Notes under the pieces: model-generated
Seen by the model: the letters and a program-made list of their open reading frames with translations, nothing else
What the model was told of the DNA's origin: nothing
The model's database searches: none
Shown here: piece by piece, positions 40,253-49,210 of the stretch
How the letters are laid out: each line of letters begins with the position of its first letter
Numbering within the stretch: the stretch's first letter is position 1
Assembly (NCBI GenBank): GCA_963774155.1
Contig: CAVZDW010000008.1
Coordinates: 1 to 64,000 of the forward strand
Reading direction: 5' to 3'
Length of the DNA stretch: 64,000 bases
Source: DASSUW01 sp963774155
Lineage (GTDB): Bacteria; Actinomycetota; Thermoleophilia; Solirubrobacterales; Solirubrobacteraceae
Position numbers and translations under genes: made by a program

Positions 40253-43200
40253 GTGCCACCCCATTTCCTGACCGATCTGGCTGGCCTGAGGGTCAGTGCG
40301 GAGGATCTCCTCGCCGCCGTGAGCGAGACCGCGGCGCAGCCGGTCTGGGTCGTCGATCCCGATGACACGATCCGGTTCGCGAACCCCGCCGCGATCAGGG
40401 CGCTCGGCTACGACAGCGCGGATGAGCTGTTCGGGCGGCACCGCCACGAGACGCTCCACTACAAGCACCCGGACGGGACGCCGTATCCCGCCGCGGACTG
40501 TCCGATGCGGCTCCCGCGAACCACGGGCCAGACGGTCGCGCGCGATCTGGACTGGTTGTTCCGGCGCGACGGCTCGACGCTTCCCGTCGCCTTTGTCTCG
40601 GTGCCGATCGAGATGCCTGAGGGTCGCGGAGCGATCGTGGCCTTCGCCGACGTCGAGGACCGCCTGCGGGCCGAGCAGGTGGCGCGCGAGGATTCGCTGC
40701 GGCGGATCGCGGCGCTGGTGGCCGGCGGGGCGGCGTCGGCCGACGTCTTCGGGGCGATCGCGAGGGAGGTCGGGCACGTCGTCGGCCTGCCGCTGGTGCT
40801 GGTGTGGCGCTTCGACCCGGGGAAGACGGCGGCCACCGTGATCGCCGAGTGGAGCGAGGTTCCGCATTCGTGGCAGGCCGGTACCCGGTGGCCGCTCGAC
40901 GGACCGGGGCTCGCGGTCCAGATGCTGAAGACCGGGCGCCCTGCGCGGATCGACGACTACACCGAGGTCCCCGGCACGATCGCCGCTGCCGGCCGCGAAT
41001 CCCGGCTCCGGGGGTCGGCCGGCGCGCCGATCATCGTCGACGGCGACATCTGGGGCTGGATGGCGGCCGCCAGCAGCCTCGAGCCGCTACCCGACCACAT
41101 CGAGGATCGGCTCGCCGAGTTCACCGAGCTGGTTGCCACGGCCATCTCGAACACCGAGAGCCGGGCAGGCCTCGGCCGGCTGGCCGACGAGCAGGCCGCG
41201 CTGCGGCGGGTCGCGACGCTGGTGGCGCGCGGGACGCGGCCGGAGGAGGTCTTCGCGGCGGTCGCGAACGAGGTCGCACGACTGCTTTCGGCCGACTTGG
41301 CGAACGTGTGCCGCTACGAGTCCGACGGCACGCTCTCGTTCGTCGCCAGCGCAGGCGACATGTTTCCCGTCGGCAGCCGGTGGCCCATCGGAGGCCAGAG
41401 GAACCTCGCCACGCTCGTGTCGGAGACGGGCGGTCCGGCCCGGCTGGACGACTACGGCGATGCGACCGGCCCGCTGGCGGAGGGCGTCCGCGCGGAGGGC
41501 ATCCGCTCGGCGGTCGGGACGCCGATCCTCGTCGAGGGCCGCCTGTGGGGATTCATGGCCGCCGGCTCCCGCCAGAGGCAGCCGCTGCCACCGGATACCG
41601 AGACGCGCCTCGCCTCCTTCACGGAGCTCGTGGCGGTGGCGATCGCGAACACCGAGGCGCGAACGGAGGTCGGGCGACTCGCCGATCAGCAGGCGGCGTT
41701 GCGTCGCGTGGCGACCCTGGTGGCGGAAGGGGCGGCGCCGTCGGAGGTGTTCGAGACGGTGACGCGCGAGGTCGGCGTCCTCTCCGGTGCGGACCTCGCG
41801 CGCATGGAGCGCTACGAGGAGGACGACAGCGTGGTCGGCGTCGCCGGCTGGAGCAAGGGCGATGCTCCGGGACTGGCGGTCGGCACGCGATTCACGCTGG
41901 AAGGCGCGAGCATCGCCGCACTGGTCCGCGAGCTCAGCCGCCCCGCTCGCGTGGACAGCTACGCCGACGCTCACGGTCCGATCGCGCAGGAAGCGCAGGG
42001 GTTGGGGATCCGCTCGTCGGTGGGCTGTCCGATCGTCGTCGACGGCCGCCACTGGGGCGTGATCTCCGCGTCGTCCAAGAGCGAGAAGCCGTTCCCTCCC
42101 GACACGGAGTCGCAGATCGCCGAGTTCACGGAGCTGGTGGCGACCGCGATCGCCAACACCGAGTCGCACGCCAGAGCGAACCGGCTCACGGAGGAGCAGG
42201 CCGCCTTGCGGCGGGTGGCGACGCTCGTCGCGAAGGAGGCGCCGGCGGCGGAGGTGTTCGCCAAGGTCGCCGAGGAGCTGGCGAACGTGCTCGGCGACGT
42301 CGATTGCTCGCTGTTCCGCGACGAGGGCGACGGGACCGCGAGCGCGGTCGCGCTCTCAGGCGCCAGGTTGTCGGCCGAGGTTCCGGTTGGCACTCGGCTC
42401 CCGGTCGACGGCGACGGCGTGATCGCGTCGGTGCTCCGCGAAGGGCGGCCGTGCCGGATCGGCGAGTACTCCGGCATCACCGGCGCCATCGCCCGGCGCG
42501 GCCGCGAGCTCGGGATCCGCTCCGCCGTCGGCTGTCCGATCGTGGTCGGTGGTCGGATCTGGGGGGCGATGGGCGCCGCGAGATACGAGGACCAGGCGTT
42601 GCCGCCGGAGACCGAGACGCGCATCGAGCAGTTCGCCGACCTGGTGGCCACGGCCATCGCGAACGCCGATGCCCGTGCGGAAGTCGAGCGGCTTGCGGAG
42701 GAGCAGGCCGCGCTGCGGCGCGTCGCGACGCTCGTGGCGCGTGGAGCGCCCCCGGAGGAGCTGTTCGCGGCGGTCGTCGTGGAGGTCGAGCGTGCGCTTC
42801 CGACCGAGCACGTGGCCTTGGGCCGCTACGAGTCCGATGGCACGATGACGACGGTTGCGATCTCGAGCGGGCAGGCTGACCGGGTCCCCGTCGACGGCGC
42901 GTGGCCGATCGGCGGCAAGGATGTCAGCACCGTCGTCTTCGAGACCGGCCGATCGGCGAGGGGAGACGACCCTGGCGATGCGGCCAAGCACGACGGGGCC
43001 GTACGCTCGGCGGTCGGAGCGCCGATCGTCGTCGAGGGCCGCCTCTGGGGCGTGATGCTCCTGGCGTCGACGAAGCAGCCGCTTCCGGCCGACAGCGAGT
43101 CGCACCTCGCCTCGTTCACCGAGCTCGTGGCGACGGCGATCGCGAACGCCGAAGCGCAGACGGAGCTGGCTGCGTCGCGGGCGCGGATCGTGGCGGCGAC

Positions 43201-43822
43201 CGACGACGAGCGCCGCCGGGTGGTCCGGGATCTTCACGACGGCGCGCAGCAGCGACTGGTGCACACCGTCCTCACCCTCAAGCTGGCCCAGCAGTCCGTG
43301 GAGGAGGGGGAGCGGGCCGTCTCCGCGCTGCTGACCGAGGCGCTCGACAACGCCCAGCAGGCGACGGACGAGGTCCGGGAGCTGGCCCACGGCATCCTCC
43401 CGGCGGCACTCACCCGCGGCGGACTACGCGCGGGCGTGGACGCGCTGGCTTCGCGCATGCCGGTGCCGATCGAGATCGACGTGACCGTGGGTCGGCTGCC
43501 TGCCGCGGTCGAGGCGACCGCCTACTTCGTCGTCGCCGAAGCGCTCACCAACGTCGCCAAACACGCTCGGGCAGCGCACGCCGCGGTGACCGCCCGCGTC
43601 GCGGACGGAGTGCTCGAGGTCCAGGTGCGCGACGACGGCGTCGGAGGCGCCCGGTCCGACGGGAGCGGCCTGTTGGGCCTCCGGGACCGGCTTGCCGCCC
43701 TCGACAGCCGGCTCCGGGTGGAGAGCCCGGTCGACGGCGGCACGCTCGTCGCCGCGGACATCCCGCTCGCCAGCCCCACCGGGACAGGCTCGAGGAGGAG
43801 CGAGGTTCGTGGAGACGGCTGA
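40253..43822 (+). CDS. Sensor histidine kinase with PAS and five GAF domains
   Basis: An 1189-residue cytoplasmic kinase without membrane helices. A PAS domain is at about 22-140 (VWVVDPDDTIRFANPAAIRA). Five GAF domains follow, each about 165 residues and each opened by a near-identical helix (EQAALRRVATLVA); they begin near bases 40700, 41190, 41680, 42190 and 42700. A HisKA_3 dimer domain has the phospho-acceptor His in RRVVRDLHDGAQQRL at about 995, and an HATPase_c domain has AEALTNVAKHA and VRDDGVGG at about 1090-1135. This is a NarL/DesK-type kinase; no response regulator is adjacent, so it is an orphan. The repeated GAFs arose by internal duplication. Confidence 0.93.
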   Translation: MPPHFLTDLAGLRVSAEDLLAAVSETAAQPVWVVDPDDTIRFANPAAIRALGYDSADELFGRHRHETLHYKHPDGTPYPAADCPMRLPRTTGQTVARDLDWLFRRDGSTLPVAFVSVPIEMPEGRGAIVAFADVEDRLRAEQVAREDSLRRIAALVAGGAASADVFGAIAREVGHVVGLPLVLVWRFDPGKTAATVIAEWSEVPHSWQAGTRWPLDGPGLAVQMLKTGRPARIDDYTEVPGTIAAAGRESRLRGSAGAPIIVDGDIWGWMAAASSLEPLPDHIEDRLAEFTELVATAISNTESRAGLGRLADEQAALRRVATLVARGTRPEEVFAAVANEVARLLSADLANVCRYESDGTLSFVASAGDMFPVGSRWPIGGQRNLATLVSETGGPARLDDYGDATGPLAEGVRAEGIRSAVGTPILVEGRLWGFMAAGSRQRQPLPPDTETRLASFTELVAVAIANTEARTEVGRLADQQAALRRVATLVAEGAAPSEVFETVTREVGVLSGADLARMERYEEDDSVVGVAGWSKGDAPGLAVGTRFTLEGASIAALVRELSRPARVDSYADAHGPIAQEAQGLGIRSSVGCPIVVDGRHWGVISASSKSEKPFPPDTESQIAEFTELVATAIANTESHARANRLTEEQAALRRVATLVAKEAPAAEVFAKVAEELANVLGDVDCSLFRDEGDGTASAVALSGARLSAEVPVGTRLPVDGDGVIASVLREGRPCRIGEYSGITGAIARRGRELGIRSAVGCPIVVGGRIWGAMGAARYEDQALPPETETRIEQFADLVATAIANADARAEVERLAEEQAALRRVATLVARGAPPEELFAAVVVEVERALPTEHVALGRYESDGTMTTVAISSGQADRVPVDGAWPIGGKDVSTVVFETGRSARGDDPGDAAKHDGAVRSAVGAPIVVEGRLWGVMLLASTKQPLPADSESHLASFTELVATAIANAEAQTELAASRARIVAATDDERRRVVRDLHDGAQQRLVHTVLTLKLAQQSVEEGERAVSALLTEALDNAQQATDEVRELAHGILPAALTRGGLRAGVDALASRMPVPIEIDVTVGRLPAAVEATAYFVVAEALTNVAKHARAAHAAVTARVADGVLEVQVRDDGVGGARSDGSGLLGLRDRLAALDSRLRVESPVDGGTLVAADIPLASPTGTGSRRSEVRGDG

Positions 43823-44706
43823 GCAGACCGGAACGCGGTACAGCAACGGCGGCGACGAATGGATCCTCGTCCAGCTCGCCGAAGGCATGAGCGTCGGTGT
43901 CAACATGCGCGCGCTGGCCATCTGCCGCCGGCTCGAGGAACAGCGGCTCGACGGGTGTGCTCGACATCTGCCCCTCGAACGCGTCGTACCTCGTCCGGCT
44001 CGACCCCGACGTGCTGCACCCGCGCGCGCTCGAGGAGCGCCTGCGCGCGCTGGAGGCCGAGGTCGGCGACGCCGCCGACTTCCACCTGCAGACGCGGGTC
44101 GTCGACGTGCCGGTCCTCTGGGACGACCCGTGGACGCACGAGGTCGTCCAGCGGTTCCGCGATCGGCATCAGACGCCCGACCTCACCGACATCGAGTTCG
44201 CGGCCCAGCTGAACGGCTTCGACTCGCCGGAGACGTTCAAGGACGCGGTCTTCGGGACCCCGTTCCTCGTGACGATGATCGGCTTCGTCCCCGGCCTGAC
44301 CTGGGGCTACCAGCTCGTCACCGCGGACCGCCAGATCGAGGTCCCGAAGTACGTGCGGCCCCGCACCGACACGCCGGAGCTCGCCTTCGCGTGGGGCGGC
44401 GCCTTCGCGACCGTCTACCCGGTCCGCGGCGCGGGCGGCTACCAGCTGCTCGGCATGTGCGCGACGCCGTTCTTCGACTCGGCGCGCCGGCTGCCGGACT
44501 TCCGCGACCGCGACTGGTTCTTCCGCTCGGGCGACATCATCCGCTACCGGTCCGTCGGCCGGCCCGAGTACGACCGCATCCGGGCGTCGGTGGAGGACGA
44601 GTCGTTCGCGTACTGGACCGCCGACGCGGAGTTCATCCCTCGTCGCTGGTACGACGATCCCGGCGGCGTCACGGCGAGCCTGGAGAGGAGCCTCGATGGC
44701 GGTTGA
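43809..44706 (+). pseudogene. pxpB: 5-oxoprolinase subunit B (KipI-like), disrupted by a one-base frameshift
   Basis: From GTG 43809 one frame gives the expected N-terminus (TRYSNGGDEWILVQLAEGMS, ICRRLEEQRLDG). Near 43955 an extra base moves the sense to another frame, which runs to 44706 without further error: VLDICPSNASYLVRLDPDVL, VPVLWDDPWTHEVV, MIGFVPGLTWGYQL, VPKYVRPRTDTPEL. Together they match the long KipI/allophanate-hydrolase-subunit-1 type. PxpB and PxpC form the carboxyltransferase-like core that acts on 5-oxoproline or a related lactam. The start overlaps the kinase gene by 14 bases, and the end overlaps pxpC by 11. Confidence 0.8.
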
Positions 44707-45667
44707 GGTCAAGACCCCGGGCCTCCAGACCACGGTCCAGGACGAGGGGCGCATCGGGCTGTACGCCGCCGGGATGCCGCCCTCGGGCGCCATGGACAAG
44801 GCCTCGTACCGCGTCGGCAACCTGCTCGTCGGCAACCCGGACGGGCTGGCTTCGCTCGAGATCACCTACCTCGGGCCAGAGCTGGAGGTCAAGGACGACA
44901 CGGTGATCGCCGTGACCGGCGCGGAGATGGGGCCCAAGCTCAACGGCGAGCCGATCGCGTCGTGGCGGTCGTACGCGGTCAAGGCCGGCGACGTCGTCTC
45001 GTTCGGCTACATCCAGTCGGGCGCCCGTGCCTACCTCGCGGTGGCCGGCGGCATCGACGTGCCGGCGTACGTCGGCAGCCGCGCGACGTACACGCTCTGC
45101 GGCCTGGGTGGCTTCGAGGGCCGCGCGCTGCAGGCGGGCGACGTCGTACCGGTCGGCGGCGGCGTCGGGGGCACGCCCGATGCGGAGCTGCCCGAGAACC
45201 TGCGCCCGAGGATCGACGGCGACATCGAGCTGCGCGTCGTGGTCGGGCTCGCGAGCTACCGGCTCGTCCCCGAGAGCCTCGAGACGTTCCTCTCGACGAG
45301 CTGGACCGTCACGCCCGACGCCAACCGCGTCGGCTACCGCTTCCGTGGCGAGCCACTCGCGTTCGTCGACCGGGAGCCACCGCCGGGCGCGGGGAACGAC
45401 CCCTCGAACGTCGTCGACTTCGGCTACCCCATCGGCTCCATCCAGGTGCCGGGTGGCGTCGAGCCGATCGCGTTGCTCGCCGACGCGGTCACCGGCGGCG
45501 GCTACGCCACGATCGCGACGATCATCAGCGCCGACCTCGATCGCATCGGGCAGACCAAGACGAACGAGCACGTCCGTTTCACCTCGGTGACCCTCGACGA
45601 CGCGCTCGCGGCGCGCCGGGAGGCGCGCGAAGCGCTCGAACACGCGCGTGACCACCTCAGCCGATAG
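44696..45667 (+). CDS. pxpC: 5-oxoprolinase subunit C / biotin-dependent carboxyltransferase
   Basis: A 323-residue KipA/AHS2-type protein: VEVKTPGLQTTVQDEGRIGL, GMPPSGAMDKASYRVGNLLV, the VTGAEMGPKLNG segment, and the ending GGYATIATIISADLDRIGQ. This half of the carboxyltransferase domain pairs with PxpB. With a BCCP and a biotin carboxylase encoded next to it, carboxyl transfer from biotin to a lactam or urea-like nitrogen is the likely chemistry, as in urea carboxylase. It overlaps pxpB and is 9 bases before accB. Confidence 0.9.
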   Translation: MAVEVKTPGLQTTVQDEGRIGLYAAGMPPSGAMDKASYRVGNLLVGNPDGLASLEITYLGPELEVKDDTVIAVTGAEMGPKLNGEPIASWRSYAVKAGDVVSFGYIQSGARAYLAVAGGIDVPAYVGSRATYTLCGLGGFEGRALQAGDVVPVGGGVGGTPDAELPENLRPRIDGDIELRVVVGLASYRLVPESLETFLSTSWTVTPDANRVGYRFRGEPLAFVDREPPPGAGNDPSNVVDFGYPIGSIQVPGGVEPIALLADAVTGGGYATIATIISADLDRIGQTKTNEHVRFTSVTLDDALAARREAREALEHARDHLSR

Positions 45668-45676
45668 GAGCACCCC

Positions 45677-45928
45677 GTGTCCGACGAGAACGTCGTCCGA
45701 TCCCCGATTCCCGGCGTCTTCTACCGCCGGCCCGACCCCGCCTCGCCGCCGTTCATCTCCGAGGGCGACGTCGTCGAGGAGGGCGGCGTCGTCGGCCTCG
45801 TCGAGGTCATGAAGCAGTTCCACGAGGTGCACTCGGAGGTCCGTGGCCGCGTGCGCTCGTTCGCGGTCGACAACGAGGGCGTCGTGGGCGCCGGCGACGT
45901 CGTCGCCGAGCTCGACCCCGCCGACTGA
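45677..45928 (+). CDS. accB: Biotin carboxyl carrier protein
   Basis: An 83-residue single biotinyl domain. The biotin-accepting Lys is in EVMKQFHEV at about residues 43-51, where most carriers have AMKM; the Lys and the preceding Met are kept. It starts VRSPIPGVFYRRP and lacks the Pro/Ala-rich linker of fatty-acid AccB proteins. It should carry CO2 from the AccC-like subunit to PxpB/PxpC. It lies in the middle of the five-gene operon, 9 bases after pxpC. Confidence 0.88.
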   Translation: MSDENVVRSPIPGVFYRRPDPASPPFISEGDVVEEGGVVGLVEVMKQFHEVHSEVRGRVRSFAVDNEGVVGAGDVVAELDPAD

Positions 45929-45942
45929 CGGCGCAAGAGCGC

Positions 45943-46719
45943 ATGACCGCGCCGACCTTCGACATCAACTGCGACCTGGGGGAGAGCTTCGGCAACTGGT
46001 CGCTGGGCAACGACGAGGAGGTCATGCCGCTGGTGACGTCGGCGAACGTCGCCTGCGGCTTCCACGGCGGCGATCCGGTGACGATGGAGCGCACGGTCGC
46101 CCTCGCCATGCGCCACGGCGTCGCCGTCGGTGCGCACCCGGGCCTCCCGGACCTGCTCGGCTTCGGGCGGCGCGTCATGGCGATCAGTCCCGACGACGCC
46201 GCCGCGTACGTCCGCTACCAGGCGGGCGCGCTGCAGGCGTTCCTGCGCGCGGCGGGCGGCGAGCTGCACCACGTCAAGCCGCACGGCGCCTTCTTCGCGG
46301 TCCTCCGCGACGACGCCGATCTCGCGCGGCCGGTCGCCCAGGCGGTCCGGGACCTCGGCGAGGACGTCATGGTCTACTGGCCGGCGCCGGCCGAGGGCGT
46401 GCCGTTCTGCGAGGCGCTCGGGCAGCTGGGCGTCCGCGTCGTCGGCGAGATCTATCCCGACCTGTCGTACGCGCCCGACGGCCGGCTCGTCATCCAGCGG
46501 TCGAAGGCGGCGACCGACGTCGCGTTCGCGGCCCATCAGACCCGGCTCTTCATCGAGGAGGGGGTGGTGGAGGCCGTCGACGGGTCACGCGTACCGCTGA
46601 CCGCGGGGTCGGCGTGCATCCACGGCGACGGACCGAACGCCGTCGCGGTGGCGCACGCGGTCCGGCGTGCCGTCACGGAGGCCGGCCGCGAGATCGCGCC
46701 CGCCGGAGCCGCCGCATGA
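45943..46719 (+). CDS. pxpA: 5-oxoprolinase subunit A (LamB/YcsF family)
   Basis: A 258-residue protein with the family start FDINCDLGESFGNW and landmarks ANVACGFHGGDPVTM, VGAHPGLPDLLGFGRR, HHVKPHGAFF and GEIYPDLSYAPDGRLV. PxpA catalyses the hydrolytic ring-opening step in 5-oxoproline use, with metal-binding His residues in the first half. It ends overlapping the biotin carboxylase start (ATGA). Confidence 0.92.
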   Translation: MTAPTFDINCDLGESFGNWSLGNDEEVMPLVTSANVACGFHGGDPVTMERTVALAMRHGVAVGAHPGLPDLLGFGRRVMAISPDDAAAYVRYQAGALQAFLRAAGGELHHVKPHGAFFAVLRDDADLARPVAQAVRDLGEDVMVYWPAPAEGVPFCEALGQLGVRVVGEIYPDLSYAPDGRLVIQRSKAATDVAFAAHQTRLFIEEGVVEAVDGSRVPLTAGSACIHGDGPNAVAVAHAVRRAVTEAGREIAPAGAAA

Positions 46720-48116
46720 GCGAGTCGCCGATCCGGCGCGTCCTCATCGCCAACCGCGGCGAGATCGCCGTCCGCATCATCCGGGCGTGCCGCGACCTCG
46801 GGCTCGAGTCGGTCGCCGTCCACTCCGACGCCGACGCCGGCGCGCTCCACGTGCGCCTCGCCGACCAGGCCGTGGCGATCGGCCCGCCACCGGCCCGCCA
46901 GAGCTACTTGCGTGCGGACGCGATCGTCGCGGCCGCCGTGTCGACGCGCGCCGACGCCGTGCACCCGGGCTACGGCTTCCTCGCCGAGGCGCCCGCGCTG
47001 CCGCGCGCGTGCGCGGAGGCCGGCCTGCGCTTCGTCGGCCCGCCCGCCGACGTGATGGAGGCCGTCGGCGACAAGGTGACCGCGCGGGAGGCGGCCGAGC
47101 GCGCCGGCGCCCCGGTCGTGCCCGGCACGGGCCGCGTCCAGGACGTCGCGGTGGCCGAGGCCGCCGCCGAGGAGATCGGCTACCCGGTCCTGCTCAAGGC
47201 GTCGGCGGGCGGGGGCGGGCGCGGCATCCGCACGGTGACGACGCCCGAGGAGCTGCGCCGGGCGTTTCCCCAGGCGTCGGCCGAGGCCCAGGCGGCGTTC
47301 GGCGACGGCGGGATGTTCCTCGAGAAGTGCATCCAGCAGCCGCGGCACGTCGAGGTCCAGGTCATGGCCGACGAGCACGGCTCGGTCGCGCATCTCTTCG
47401 AGCGCGAGTGCTCGATCCAGCGGCGCAAGCAGAAGCTCATCGAGGAGGCGCCCTCCCCGAGCATCTCGCCGGCCGTCCGCGAGCGCCTCTGCGCGTCCGC
47501 GGTCGCGGTCGCCCGCGAGGTGGGCTACGTGAACGCCGGGACGGTCGAGTTCCTCGTCGACGTCGACAGGGAGGCGTACTTCTTCATCGAGGTCAACGCG
47601 CGCATCCAGGTCGAGCACGGCGTGACCGAGATGGTCACCGGCATCGACCTCGTCGCCGAGCAGCTGCGCGTGGCGGGCGGACTGCCGCTGTCGTTCGGCC
47701 AGGACGACATCCGCTGCGAGGGGACGGCGCTCGAGTTCCGGATCAACGCCGAGGACCCGGCGAAGGACTTCCTGCCGTCCCCGGGGAGGATCGAGCACAT
47801 GCAGCTGCCCGGCGGGCCCGGCGTCCGCGTCGACACCGGCGTGACGGCGGGCTGCTCGGTGCAGCCGTTCTACGACTCGCTGGTGGCCAAGCTGCTCGTC
47901 CACGGCCGCGACCGCGCCCAGACGCTGGCCCGGGCGCGGCGGGCGCTCGACGAGCTCGAGATCGAGGGCATCAGCACGACCCAGCCCCTGCACCGATCGC
48001 TGCTCGACTGGCCCGGCCTGGCCGAGGCGACGGCCCACACGCAGTCCCTGGAGGCGTTCCTCGCGGAGGGCGGTGCGGTCGCCGAGGTGACGACCGGTCG
48101 CAGGTTCAGGTCCTAG
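46716..48116 (+). CDS. accC: Biotin carboxylase subunit
   Basis: A 466-residue biotin carboxylase with the full ATP-grasp layout. RVLIANRGEIAVRIIRACRD is at the N-terminus, the Gly-rich loop KASAGGGGRGIR at about 163-174, HVEVQVMAD at about 211, ERECSIQRR at about 228, and the catalytic EVNARIQVEH at about 288. It charges biotin on the small carrier protein with bicarbonate and ATP. Its place in the pxp cluster, not beside fatty-acid genes, suggests a dedicated lactam/urea-type carboxylase. Its stop shares the palindrome CTAG with the stop of the convergent gene. Confidence 0.93.
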   Translation: MSESPIRRVLIANRGEIAVRIIRACRDLGLESVAVHSDADAGALHVRLADQAVAIGPPPARQSYLRADAIVAAAVSTRADAVHPGYGFLAEAPALPRACAEAGLRFVGPPADVMEAVGDKVTAREAAERAGAPVVPGTGRVQDVAVAEAAAEEIGYPVLLKASAGGGGRGIRTVTTPEELRRAFPQASAEAQAAFGDGGMFLEKCIQQPRHVEVQVMADEHGSVAHLFERECSIQRRKQKLIEEAPSPSISPAVRERLCASAVAVAREVGYVNAGTVEFLVDVDREAYFFIEVNARIQVEHGVTEMVTGIDLVAEQLRVAGGLPLSFGQDDIRCEGTALEFRINAEDPAKDFLPSPGRIEHMQLPGGPGVRVDTGVTAGCSVQPFYDSLVAKLLVHGRDRAQTLARARRALDELEIEGISTTQPLHRSLLDWPGLAEATAHTQSLEAFLAEGGAVAEVTTGRRFRS

Positions 48117-49210
48117 TTCCTCCGCGGGAGCCGCAGCACGACGGTCCGCCGCGTCGTGGCGCCTCCGGCCTGGGGCGCGACGCGCAGCTCGATCCGCAGC
48201 GCGCGGGCCCGGTGGATCGCGCGGCGTGCCTTCGGTCGAAGGCGCAGCACGATCTCCGTGGGCCGCCCCGCCGCGGCGGTGAACCGCGTGCGGGCGAGCG
48301 GCCGCGCGACGGCCGAGCCGTGGGCGCCACGCCTGGCGGCGTAGGCGATCGCGCTGCCCGAGCACGCCACGCGGCAGGTCAGCGTGAGCTCTGCCTGCTT
48401 GCCGTTGCGGCTGAGCTTGGCGCGCTCGGGCGGCATCGGGATCAGGTCCTCATCGCCGGAGGGAGGCATCGGGATGAGGTCGTCGTCGGTGTCCGACCCG
48501 CCACCGCCCGGTCCACCCCCGTGCTGAGCGATGCGGACGAACGTCACGGTGGCCTTCCAGTTGAGCGCGCAGGACGACGTGTTGTCGCCATAGCCGGGGC
48601 AGCGGCTGCCGGTGACGTTCGCCTGGAGCAGCTGGATGATCTTGCCCATCCCGATCGCTTCGTGCGGCATGTCGAAGGCGTTGTCGAACGGCCCGAACGG
48701 GATCTCCTGGGCGCCGCTGGAGATGGCGAACGTGTCAGGGCCGCCGGGGAGGGTGCCGGTGCAGGCCGGCAGGCGGAAGCCGATGCCCCCGAGCACGCGG
48801 ATGTCGAGGCTCTCGCTGTTGGGGTTCGGGATGATTCCCGCCCCGAACCAGCCGGGAGCGGGCGGCGCGTCCAGAAGGCTGCCCGTGCAGGTTCGGGTCG
48901 ACGGGCCCTTCGGCGTGGGGACGCTCGTGTACGTCGCGGTGTCGATCACGGAGGCCGTGGACGACGCCACGGAGCTGATCCCGACGTGCTTGTCGATGAA
49001 CGTCACCGACGGGAAGCGGGTCTCCCACTTGAACGCGGCCTTGGCGCGCTGCTCGTACTGGCCGTATGGGGCCGGGTAGGCGTCCGCGCGGGCGTAGGTC
49101 GCCTCGCCTTCGACGGTGACGGCGTACTCGGTGATGGTTACCGCCCGGGCGGTGCTCGTTCCGAGGACCAGCAGGGCCAGGGCGAGCACGCAGGTGCTGA
49201 GAGGCTTCAT
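48113..49210 (-). CDS. Secreted protein of unknown function
   Basis: A 365-residue protein with signal peptide (CVLALALLVLGTSTARA). The mature part has a beta-rich domain with Cys pairs (STRTCTGSL, RLPACTGTL, SRCPGYGDNTSSCALNW), a Gly/Asp linker holding the direct repeat DDDLIPMPPSGDEDLIPMPP, and a basic Ig-like C-terminal domain of the type that ends many secreted proteins of this lineage. I do not recognise the first domain. ATG 49210 overlaps the upstream flavoprotein stop (ATGA), so the two are co-translated. Confidence 0.75.
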   Translation of the reverse strand: MKPLSTCVLALALLVLGTSTARAVTITEYAVTVEGEATYARADAYPAPYGQYEQRAKAAFKWETRFPSVTFIDKHVGISSVASSTASVIDTATYTSVPTPKGPSTRTCTGSLLDAPPAPGWFGAGIIPNPNSESLDIRVLGGIGFRLPACTGTLPGGPDTFAISSGAQEIPFGPFDNAFDMPHEAIGMGKIIQLLQANVTGSRCPGYGDNTSSCALNWKATVTFVRIAQHGGGPGGGGSDTDDDLIPMPPSGDEDLIPMPPERAKLSRNGKQAELTLTCRVACSGSAIAYAARRGAHGSAVARPLARTRFTAAAGRPTEIVLRLRPKARRAIHRARALRIELRVAPQAGGATTRRTVVLRLPRRN

